Below, in pieces: positions 22,357 through 32,132 of a stretch of 64,000 nucleotides of DNA (position 1 is its first letter; the number at the start of each line of letters is the position of its first letter). Both the position numbers and the translations under genes were made by a program. Below the pieces are notes generated by a model that worked only from the letters and a program-made list of their open reading frames with translations, did not search any database and was not told the origin of the DNA. Source of the stretch: Bactrocera neohumeralis (Eukaryota > Arthropoda > Insecta > Diptera > Tephritidae); NCBI RefSeq assembly GCF_024586455.1, contig NW_026089624.1, positions 755,320 through 819,319 on the forward strand, given 5' to 3'.

Positions 22357-23060
22357 TTACGCAATAAGGAGATGATGGTCACTTGCAATATCAGCTCCAC
22401 ATATATCCCGCGTGTCCGTGAGGGAACCGCGCCATTTACGACTCAGTGCTATGTGATCAATCTGATTTTCAGTCATCCGATCTGGAGATGTCCAAGTTAT
22501 TTTGTGGACGCGCTTATGATTGAATAGTGTTCCTCCTATAACAAGATTAAAACTAGCGCAAAGTTCGGTAAACATCTCGCCATTCTCAGTCATCATGCCT
22601 AACCCGTGCCGGCTCATCGTCGCCTCTAACCCCTTATTGTGTGACCAACTTGTGCATTCATATCATCCATTAAGATGACTATGTCACCCTTATTGATTTC
22701 ACTCATTACTTTTGTGAAGCAACTATAAAAGGCTTCCTTAACTTCCACTTCTGCTACATTCGTTGGAGCACAGCTTTGTACTATAGTCATGTTTCTAGCT
22801 CTTGTACGCAGCCTCACTGAGATGATTTTATCCGAGTGAGCTTTCCAATCTATAAGCGCCGCAGAGGCTGACTTAGAAAGAAGAAGAGTTTGTTTCCAGA
22901 GAAAATGAATTTTTCGCCAGAAGTTATTGTAACTTCGCCCGAGTCGGCCCATCTATCCTCGCAAAGACCAAGAAGAATGAGTTTTTGTTTAAATTATTTA
23001 AAAAGCTGCGGTAGCTTAGTTGGTTCCAACAATAAACGTACATTCCAGGTACCTATTCGT
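22357..23060 (-). pseudogene. Endonuclease of the 20830-23340 element
   Basis: An EEP-type endonuclease with GTWNVR near its start (about 23050, different frame), MTIVQSCAPTN, GDIVILMDDMNAQVG and, in the next frame, WTSPDRMTENQIDHIALS and IASDHHLLIA. The last block carries the catalytic Asp-His pair. A frameshift at about 22620 separates the halves. It would nick target DNA for insertion. Confidence 0.8.
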
Positions 23061-23340
23061 AATCCATTTTTCATGCTGAAGGTCGTCATCAATTTATCGT
23101 GCTTAATATTAACCTAATTTACTTCGGTTTCGGTAATCAGAGGGCTTAAGATGAGTACGTGATTAGCCTTCTTCTCGCAGGCGCTAAGGTTATACCGCCA
23201 TCACTCGGTCATCAGAGCCTCGCTCGTTGTGAACAGGGGGTACCGCGCGAAGGTGAGGTTGACATTTGGGAGGGATAGGTTATATATCCGCATCACAAAC
23301 CCCATTTGCCCATTTTTGGTATGAGCTAAATGGGCCCCCC

Positions 23341-23544
23341 ACTGTGTCATTCCTTTTATTAATTTTTTACTGCTTAATTATAAAAAATTTTCGAAGTCTG
23401 GATCAAAGCAAAGCTTACATACTTGTATGTCTTACATTCATGTAACTGATTTTTCCCTTTTGGTTGTAGAGGGGGTTTTCAACAATTTTTTCCGATTGTT
23501 TCTCTTGTCTGAATCGTCCAAGTCTTCTTTTATTATTCTTATTC
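23341..23544. other. No gene seen
   Basis: AT-rich linker between two transposon remnants. I see no open frame or repeat unit here. Confidence 0.4.
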
Positions 23545-23858
23545 TTCTTCTTCTTTACTGTCGTAGACGAGATTATAGCCGAGTTAACAACAGCGCGCCA
23601 GACGTTTCTTCTTTTCGCTACGAGGCGCCAATTGGATATTCCAAGCGAAGCCAGGTCCTTCTTCACCTGTTCATTCCAACGGAGTGCAGGTCTTCCTCTT
23701 CCTCTGCTTCCCCCGGCGGGTACTGCATCGAATTCTTTCAGAGCTGAAGTGTTTTCGTCCATCTGGACAACATGACCTAGCCAGCGTAGCCGCTGTCTTT
23801 TAATTCGCTGAACTATGTCAATGTCGTCATATAGCTCATACAGGTCATCGTTCCATCC
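23545..23858 (-). mobile_element. RTE element, 3' fragment (copy B)
   Basis: The minus strand reads DLYELYDDIDIVQRIKRQRL, then WLGHVVQMDEN and GRGRPALRW, the C-terminal tail of the RTE polyprotein seen in copies A, C, F and G. It ends in the same short AAG-type simple repeat. The 5' side is truncated at about 23858. Confidence 0.85.
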
Positions 23859-23889
23859 CACAGAGGAATAGATTAGAAGCTGGACGTGA

Positions 23890-24397
23890 CGGAATGTCAC
23901 GAGTCGTCATTTTCTAGTAATGTATAGAATTTGATATGCAGCTTAAGGAGTCTTAAGTTTTGAATTGAATAGACTGTTGCTAGACTAACATCATTGAGTG
24001 AAGACATTTTTGAGAGCTTATAGCTAAATAACATTACTGGCGCAGTCGAAGCGAACCACAACAAAAACTGCAGTTGAACAAAAATAAAATTTAAAAAAAT
24101 ATAATAATAACAATTTATTAACGAAACGCAATACTGAATGAGCGTATTAAAATGTATGCAAAGAGAGTATAAGCAAAAGTAAAAAAAAGGAAACCACAAA
24201 TGAAAGCAGCAGCTATAACAAAACATCAACTTCAACAATAGCAACAACAGCAGCAGCGGCTTCCGAGAAGATGCAGAAAAGTACTGTACGATTGAATTAA
24301 ATATTGAAACATAATTTTATATTATATATGTATATATAAAATAAGATAAGTCATCGAAGACCAAAACCCAGTAATTCTAAAATTGTAGAAAGTGGAA
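23890..24397 (+). mobile_element. Candidate LTR end, primer site and leader
   Basis: TGGCGCAGTCG at 24038-24048 matches the start of the tRNA-Ser primer-binding site used by 17.6/297-type elements. A presumed LTR end lies before it, and a CAA-rich leader with many CAACAACAGCAG words follows. No second LTR and no Gag are seen, so this is a remnant cut off by the hAT element at 24398. Confidence 0.4.
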
Positions 24398-25504
24398 CAG
24401 AGAACGTAAATTTATAGAGAAGGTCCAACAACGGACAGGCGTGTAAACTGTCAAAAGCTAACAAAATGCGATGAGTGCATTTCACCACAGCTAGCTAAGA
24501 AGGAGAAATCTTAACAGTGGCGCGTGAACAGAGCTGAGCATTTAATGAAAATTGTGCTCAGAAACATGCATTGCTATTACAGACGTATGTTGGCCTTTTG
24601 CTTATATTTTTATATGCTCATATGCCATCATGTTAATTGATGTGATAATCATTTTGCGTATTTCTGTGAATATATGCATAATTTATATCATTCTAATTAA
24701 ATTATGCTATTTTCAAAACAATATTTGTAGTTAATGTGCAATTAAGAGTTATTTATTAAAATATTTCTTATGTTTGAGAATATATTATAATTTCATATGT
24801 ATATGAAAATGTTTGTAAATATAATATACATATGTATGAATATGTATATGAGATACTATCATAATATCATAAAAACTTAATATACATATTACAATAATAT
24901 GTCATTTAATTTTCATACGCATCTACATATCAGCGCATACATAATTACATATGCACATATGTATATAAGCACAATTCAAATTCAAATCGTAATATCATTT
25001 ATCAGCAAAAGTGTGCGCGCAGTGCTCTATATGTGTGTATGTACATTGTACATACATGCATATGTGTACGACATTGCCGAACAAATGATGTATACCAACC
25101 AACATACAAATATGAGTACACATGTAAATATGTGCGCATGACATTCCCACACAAATAATGCATACACAACATACATACTTATACATATGTTCACATGTAG
25201 ATATGTCACCCGCAAAAACTACGAATATTCTTCTACAAAAACAACAATGGTTTCAAATAGCATCAGCAGAGTCACAAATCAATATGGCAGCCAAGTCGAT
25301 GCCCAAATTTGTAGAAGAACACACAACAACAATATTTTCATTCATGAACGCAAGCACACTTTCAACAGGCAAACTTGTTTCATTCATAAAAACAAATACC
25401 ATTACATCTCCCCGAGCATGCCTTTGCAAACAAGCGTCTTTTCGCGACGATTGGAAAAGCTAAAAATCATAAATTGAACAATTTCTGATATTTGTATGAG
25501 AAGG
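24398..25504 (+). repeat. Left arm of the outer hAT element
   Basis: Starts CAGAGAACGT. It contains a CATA/TATG-rich stretch with a roughly doubled unit at about 25060-25200, and ends ATTTGTATGAGAAGG. It is matched in reverse by pieces of 26438-26712 and 35294-35918. The short open frames inside it have no coding support. Confidence 0.7.
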
Positions 25505-26082
25505 AAAAAGCGACAACGAACGTATATTTATAGAGAAGGTTCACGATGTCAAAAATTTAGGGATATTTCAATTTTGGGATATTTACTGTTTTGGATGAGT
25601 GCGTTTCACCACAGAAAATTATTAGCGCGTTTCACCACTTAACATCAGGGGACACGAAAATAGCAGAATTGAGCATTTTCAGTGTTAAATGAGAAAAATT
25701 ATGCTATTTGCGATGTTAAGAATGTATATTTGTAAATTTGTCTACATGCAACAAATGTATGTAAATATGTACATTCAATGCTTCATGCGAAATTTCCGTT
25801 GACGCGGACAACCAATGGCGAAGTTCATATTTTTTGCTTTCAAGTCAAAGAGTCAATGTGTCGAAAGAATGACGCGTCACAACATTGTGTTTTTGGTAGA
25901 AAATCCGAGCTGTGCTGAAAACACTAACGAACGATCGCCAATTGCCACTGCTTCCCTTGCCGCTGTAACAGCTTCTCCTACAGACCAGCGTAAATATGTA
26001 TGTTTCTGTGTGAGCTTGCATACACATCGACGCAGATTTTTGCAAGCCGCGTAGCAATATTTTTTAAATTCCTTGACAAATA
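25505..26082. other. Interior of the outer hAT element, no gene
   Basis: Contains a second hAT-end-like stretch (CGAACGTATATTTATAGAG near 25518) and a segment resembling 4030-4190. No transposase is present. Confidence 0.5.
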
Positions 26083-26305
26083 CAGTCAATCCCGGTTATG
26101 CGCCACAATCAAAGATACAGATTTTTGTGGTTTATAAAAAAAAAATGTAATATGACACATAAGCGAGTGCTGATTATAATCGAGTGTACTTAAAACAATA
26201 ATTTCTGTGTATTTTAAATAACAAATTGTGAGGTGCAGCACGATATAGACAGTTAAGAGGGATGATTTTCATTTAAGCGGAGTACTACTTAACCGGGATC
26301 CACTG
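26083..26305. mobile_element. pogo/Tigger-like MITE
   Basis: A 223-bp element flanked by TA on both sides (26081-26082 and 26306-26307). The left end CAGTCAATCCCGGTTATGCG pairs with the complement of the right end, CAGTGGATCCCGGTTAAGTA. CAGT plus a CCCGGTTAA-like block is usual for pogo/Tigger termini. It has no coding capacity. Confidence 0.75.
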
Positions 26306-27051
26306 TACGCACAAATCAGGAGAATATTGAATATTTTCTATGACACATTTCTTGCCTTGAAAATCGGCAAATAAACTATGTTGTCAATTTTATTCTAATA
26401 TATTTGAATATTTATATTTGCGGGGTTGTCACTTTTACCTTCTCATACAAATATCAGAAATTGTTAAATTTCTGATTTTTAGCTTTTGCTATCGGTACGA
26501 AAAGACGCTTGTTCGGGGAGATGTGATAGTGTTTGTTTTTATGAATGAAGCAATATTTGTAATTTTTGTGGGGGACATATCTACATGTGATCGCATATAT
26601 GTACATATGTTGGTTTGTGTATACATTATTTGTTGGGCAATGTCGTACGCACATATTTACATGGGTACGCGTATTTGTATGTTGGTTTGTGTATACATTC
26701 TTTGTTGGGCAATAGGGTGGGTCGATTTTGGACTATTTTCGATTCGGGATTTCTAATAGTGCGGAAAAGTTGCCTTGCAACTTTTTGTTTTGAGATCGGA
26801 TTGCATCTTCAACCCCAACTCCGGCCTTGAAGTTTCGGAAATTCGCCTAAAATCGTGAAATTGTCTACATAGCGCCTGAAATACGCATTTCATGGCAAAC
26901 TGTATGAAACAAAAGTTATTTGTCACGTCATTTGCTACCGAAATGGTAGAAATGATCATGGCCGTAGGACGAACCGTTCCCGAGATACGAGCGAAAATGC
27001 GGTGCGCCACAGCGCAAGGTGAAAATCGGTTTGCGTCCACACTTCTCGACG

Positions 27052-27277
27052 TTGATTTCGCCGAGTGCTATCACTCACATTCATTCACCTACGCCAAAGG
27101 ACACGTTCGGATAGGTCACAACAATATTCACACAAATATTTTTTCATCGAGTTCCTTCACTCTTGTCGGTGATTTCGCCGTGTTCTATCACTTACATTCA
27201 TTTCCCTGCGCCATACGACTCGTTCGGACTGGTCTCCACATAAATATTTTTTTATCGGGTTCCTTCACTCTTGTCGT
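27052..27277. repeat. Subterminal tandem repeat, two units
   Basis: Units 27052-27169 and 27170-27277 both begin TGATTTCGCCG and end near TTCCTTCACTCTTGTCG; a third start is at 27278. They lie just inside the left inverted repeat. Such subterminal repeats often bind transposase in hAT elements, so a similar role is possible here. Confidence 0.7.
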
Positions 27278-27368
27278 TGATTTCAACAGAACACAGAACT
27301 CAAAATGTCTGGATCTAAATTTAAATTTAAACAGAAATGTCCTTTTACCTACTTAACAGGATGTTCTT

Positions 27369-29550
27369 TTGTGTTATCAGTTTGAAAGATTTCGTATAAG
27401 GCGACTCCGAGGCGACAACTATGAACCTAGGAGTAAAGAGGTTACAGAAATAGTTGCAAAAAAGGTTGAAAATACTTTCAAAAAGTCATCTATTCCGATA
27501 GTTTCACACACCAGAGTTGTACAAATGCTCTCCACATACCATAAGAAATTTCTGACTCTTAAACAAATGTTTTTAAGGAACCCAATAGGTTCGAGCTCTA
27601 AAAGAGACGACTTTGTCCCTTCTGCCGGAAAATTATTTGCCATCGCTGCTTGTAAATGCATTTATTTTTCTTCTTGCACTTGTTCAAAGGAAAGGAAAGT
27701 TCCTACAATGAACAACCATTTCTCTTGGACCAGAGAACCTGAAGAATTGGTCGCATTGGAAGTGTTGATCTACCTGAAACAAAAAAGATTACAAAGAAAA
27801 ATGAACATAAAGAAAAGCTTTCAAAACGTCATTCAACATCAACACTTACCAGAAAAGTATCAGCTAGAGCACGTGACCATTCAGATCAGCCAGACTCTCA
27901 TACACACGACAACAATGTAGGTGCGTCGCACATGGATTCTTCCAAAAACGATGCTGATGATGAATTTTCTCTTCCATCCTCTAAAACCAAACAAAACACA
28001 CTAGTATTAGAACACACTGCTTTAGCAGCCCAAAGATTTGGAGTAAGTGATACAGCAGCGGCCTTCATTGTTTCATCTGCTTTTCTGGATGCCAAAAAAG
28101 CAGATTTGATAACAGAGGATCAGGCTAGCTTTGTCACTGACAAATGCAAGATTAGTCGGGCAAAAAAAGTGTTGGAGTTAAGCTTCAAAACACCGAAAGT
28201 ATTGACTCTGTATATGGGCTGTATTTTGACGGCCGCAAAGACAATACACTTACACAAGTCAGCGAAGGTGAAAAGTACTACCGCGACACTGTCAAAGAGG
28301 AACATAATTCTTTTATAGCGGAACCTGGTTGTCATTACTTCGCCCACGTCACCTCTCCTTCCGGGTCAGCTGAGGATGAGACGCAAGCTATATGGCAACA
28401 TTTACAAGACAATTCAGTAGATGTGGAACATCTAGAAGTTGTCGGTGCTGATGGCACCAACACGAACACAGGTTGGAAAGGTGGAATCATTCGGAAACTA
28501 GAAGAAAGAATAGGTAGGCCATTACGGTGGGTTGTTTGTCTTCTACATTTCAACGAACTTCCATTTCGTGCTCTTTTCGAACACATAGATGGTGTCTCAA
28601 AGAGTCCAAATACATTCTCTGGCGACATAGGTAAACTGCTCCCTGATTGTGAGAAATTGCCTGTTGTCAAATTTGAAAGTTTTCCATCCTGCCAATTACC
28701 TTCTGAGGTTATTAATCCGACCCAACTTAGCACAGACCAAGCTTATCTCTATAAAATATCAGAAGCTGTTATTTCCGGTCAATGTTCCTCAGATTTAGCG
28801 TCGATGCATCCAGGTAACATGTGCAAATCTCACTGGCTCACCTGTGCAAATAGAATTCTGAGATTATACATTTCTACTGACAAACCAACAACGGAAATAA
28901 GGATTTTGGTCAAGTACATACTTACAGTTTATTCACTTTTGTGGTTCTCAATAAGATTCAACAGTTCAATCAAAGATGGCTCGCGCCATCTCTATGCTGC
29001 ACTTCAAAGGTCGAGATACTTACCTGCTAAACTGCGCAAGGTTGTCGATTCATCCATTCAACATAATGCTTTCTTTGCTCTTCCAGATAACATTCTCCTT
29101 AGTATGATGACCGACGAACGTATAGAAGTCAGAAAGTTGGCCCTTGACCGTCTTCTGGCAGCCAGAGAAGCAGAATCTGACACTGTAAATGGAAGGGTTA
29201 GATGTAATAAAGTGCCAAAGCTGAATTTCAAAGCTAATAATTATTACGATATGATTAACTGGAAGACTATTACCTTGACTGTTCCACCAGTTCTTTGTTC
29301 AGTTTCTAACGAAAAACTCATAAAAGGGCTGTCGGGAGACACTGCAGAGGTATGGAAATTTAGTGAATTCCCCTCTCACACCGTGGCAGTCGAGAGAACC
29401 GTCAAACTGGTGACAGAGGCATCTTCTAAAGTTATTGTCCCCCAATCTCGTGATCGTTTTATACGCTCTACACTGAAATCTAGGCAACAAGTGCCAAAGT
29501 TTAGTACAAAATCTGATTTTATCAATAAATTTGACACAGATTCAGACTAA
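27369..29550 (+). pseudogene. Transposase of the hAT-like family (near-intact, broken)
   Basis: Parts in order are an N-terminal helical region; a Cys block (KLFAIAACKC then CTC) leading to FLLDQRT in the next frame; a low-complexity linker; LYFDGRKDN (Asp at 28228-28230); VVGADGTNTNTG (Asp at 28450-28452); WVVCLLHFNELPFR (C-x2-H); SHWLTCANRILRL; and SHTVAVERTVKLVTEAS (Glu at 29392-29394). These positions parallel the two Asp, the C-x2-H and the ER of hAT transposases, so I infer a DDE enzyme. Lesions are a frameshift near 27685, a TGA at 27740-27742 and a frameshift in an A run near 28160. From 28156 to 29550 the frame is open. Confidence 0.75.
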
Positions 29551-30783
29551 AACAAGCCTGACCTATGGTTGGTTGGTTGGGTTGGGCTTGGGAGGAACCC
29601 GAAGAGCAGCCACCTCCACGGGGTGGGTTCTGGGTGATCAATACAGGTTAGCTGAGAGCTGCAACAATTTTCACCTTGCGCTGTGGCGCGCCGCCTTTTC
29701 GCTCGTATCTCGGGAACGGTTCGTCGTACGGCCATGATCACATATACCATTTCGGTAGCAAATGACGTGACAAATAACTTTTGTTTCATACAGTTTGCCA
29801 TGAGATGCGTATTTCAGGCGCTAGGTAGACAATTTCACGATTTTAGGCGAATTTCCGAAATTTCAAGGCCAGAGTTGGGGTTGAAGATGCAATCCGATCT
29901 CAAAACAAAAAGTTGCATTGGAATCAGGAAGTACTAAGGCAACTTTTCCGCACTATTAGAAATCCCGAATCGAAAAAAGTCCGGAATCGACCCACCCTAT
30001 TGGGCAATGGCGTACACATATGTACATACATACATATGCATGTGTATCCCGAAGGATGTGCTTGCGTTCCACGTACTTTGTGTGCAGCTGCAGCACATCA
30101 CGTACTAACTTTATAGCTGGGCTCTAAGCTACCGGGGGGGTCGGCAGGTCGCGGATAGCCGGACGGCCTGTAGTAGCAGGTTAGTTGCGAAATAAATTTA
30201 AATGAATAAGCAATCCCCGACGATGAGCGACAGGAGTGGAGGATGCGGTATAAAAGCTAGCAGATCCGTTGAAGCTTCTGTGACGGTGGCGAACCGACAC
30301 CGCCTCTTAGAAATATGTGTCCCCCTCAACACGCATGGGCGTGATGAGTAATAAAAAAACCCAGGCGCGACGGACCCATAGTGGGCGGCTCCCTGGTCAG
30401 CGTCTGTTCACCAGGTTATGTGCGGCTGTTAAAAGAACTAAAGTTGACCGGTACACAACTTGGCGCACTGGGAGTCCCTCGAAACTCTAACAACACGTTG
30501 TTTGCCTGTAACCAGCCCCTTCCGGCTCTGGTCAAGAAGTGTGCGTTGGGCGTAGGATTAGTAGCCTGCGTTGCCCCGGGCGAGCGCTGGTCCGTCCGTG
30601 TTTTCCGGGACCGGCTAAGCGAAGGACAGGCCTCAGGGAACTGGGGTAGGAGCATAGACACCGAAGATATACCCGTTTCTGTCTATTCCGGCCCGCCCGC
30701 CTACACACGATGCGCTGGTAAAACAAAACCGAAGATAATGAATAACTTACTGAGAAACAATACAACCAACGCTACGAGCAACA

Positions 30784-32034
30784 GTGATAACAGTAGCAAC
30801 ATCTATGCCGAGTAGCGGACCTAGAGCAATGAACAACGGAATTAGCGGGGAGCTAGATATAAACTCCTCTCCGGGAACACCAAGTTCGGATATAGACCAA
30901 TTTAAAAGGGCACCGAGATTAGGTAGATCGCCCACAAATGCGCTAAGTGTCGAAAAGCTGACAAGGGCAAGATCATTACCACCAGCCCTGCAAGATAGCA
31001 CACCACAGGCTAAGCAAGCACTCTCATGTGTAGACTACATGTGAGAACTAGGAGAAGAGATTAAGAAGCTAACGGAATTGATGTGTCCACCCCAGCGAAC
31101 CGTCAATAATAACATAAGGGACCTTCTTAGTAACATAAGAGTACTATATGGAAAAGCACAGAGTGAGCACATAAAAATGAAAGAAAGAAGAAACTTTCTG
31201 AATATGCCCCCGACCACGGATGTAACACCAAAAAGACACCGTGATGAAAAGCAGGCCAAAAGACGGACCCCATCGAAGAAAAACAAACCCACCCATGCCG
31301 AGAAGTCAAGGCAGCCTAAAGAGGGGAAAACATATAAGCCTACCATAGGTGCTCCAAAGGATGATTGGACCGAGGTAAAACGGAAGAAGAGGACGACATA
31401 TAAGCAGCCGCGATGGCCTGATGCCATCATAATTGCGCGAACAGGGAATATGACCTACAGCGACATTCTCAGGGCAGTTAAGAAAGAAGATACTCTCCAG
31501 AAGCTGGGTGAAATTGTAACCCGAATTAGAAAGACGGCCAAAGGCGAAATGCTGCTAGAATTAAAAGATGCGCAAAAGGAAAATACAAGCGACTTCACAA
31601 ATGATGGTAAAGTTCTGGGGAACCAGGCAAAAATTAAAGCACTTACCCACGAAACAACGACAGAGATTCGGGATCTAGACGAAATAACCTCTGAAGACGA
31701 CATCTGCAGTGCTATACGTGCACAAATAAAAGAGCTAGATGACATTGATAAAGCATCAATAAAAAGCATCAGAGCGGTATATGCGGGCACGCAAACAGCC
31801 GTGCTAAGCCTCTCTGCTCACCAGGCGAGATTCCTACTTGACGCGAGAAAAATAAAAATAGGATGGGTTGTTTGCCGGATCAGGGAAAGACCGACCCTTA
31901 AGAAGTGCTATAGGTGCTTGGAATATGGCCACCAAGCGAAGAGTTGTAGCAACCCAGCTGACAGAAGCTAGTGCTGCCTTAAATGTGGAGAAAAGGGGCA
32001 CTTTGCAAAGACGTGCGAAAAAAAACCATCCTGA
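30784..32034 (+). pseudogene. ORF1 Gag with CCHC zinc knuckles
   Basis: Codes for the RNA-binding protein that packages the element RNA. After a polar N-terminus come a very basic stretch with TPSKKNKPTHAEKSR, a central region with MTYSDILRAVKKED, and at the C-terminus two knuckles, CYRCLEYGHQAKSC and CLKCGEKGHFAKTC (both C-x2-C-x4-H-x4-C). In-frame stops lie at 31042-31044 and 31969-31971, the second just between the knuckles. The start codon is uncertain; ATG near 30805 is the first good one. Confidence 0.8.
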
Positions 32035-32132
32035 GACGCGTGTAAAAAAAAAAATGGTCGAGTGAGCACAGACCACCAAATTGGGAGTAAAAAATGTCAT
32101 ATGTACATAGAAGCGTGCAAAAAAGCGAAAAC

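Larger units (their letters stand above)
20830..23340 (-). mobile_element. Non-LTR retrotransposon, decayed (clade uncertain)
   Basis: The minus strand carries an endonuclease (about 22357-23060) and an RT (20850-21900), with a 5' flank up to about 23340. The style of the RT end (KLRIFDSSVKSVELYGCETW, then ALDWNP) resembles RTE-like or Craft-like families, but I cannot fix the clade. Frameshifts and stops are frequent. No target duplication is visible. Confidence 0.7.
26713..29999 (+). mobile_element. hAT-like DNA transposon of an unusual family
   Basis: The element is 3287 bp and flanked by a perfect 8-bp duplication TTGGGCAA (26705-26712 and 30000-30007). Its termini are TAGGGTGGGTCGATT and complement, extended as inverted repeats of about 314 bp (26713-27026) and 333 bp (29667-29999). 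TAGGG fits the 5'-YARNG rule of hAT ends, and 8 bp is the hAT target size. It carries a transposase gene (27369-29550) with a few lesions. It inserted in the right arm of the outer hAT element, whose sequence resumes on both sides. Confidence 0.85.

Noticed and set aside
24899..25215. Several frames rich in His, Tyr and Met
   Set aside because: They come from CATA/TATG repeats in the hAT arm and occur in several frames and on both strands.
30381..30815. 144-residue frame in the leader of the LOA-like element
   Set aside because: It ends before ORF1, overlaps it in another frame, and has no Gag motif. It is most likely untranslated leader.
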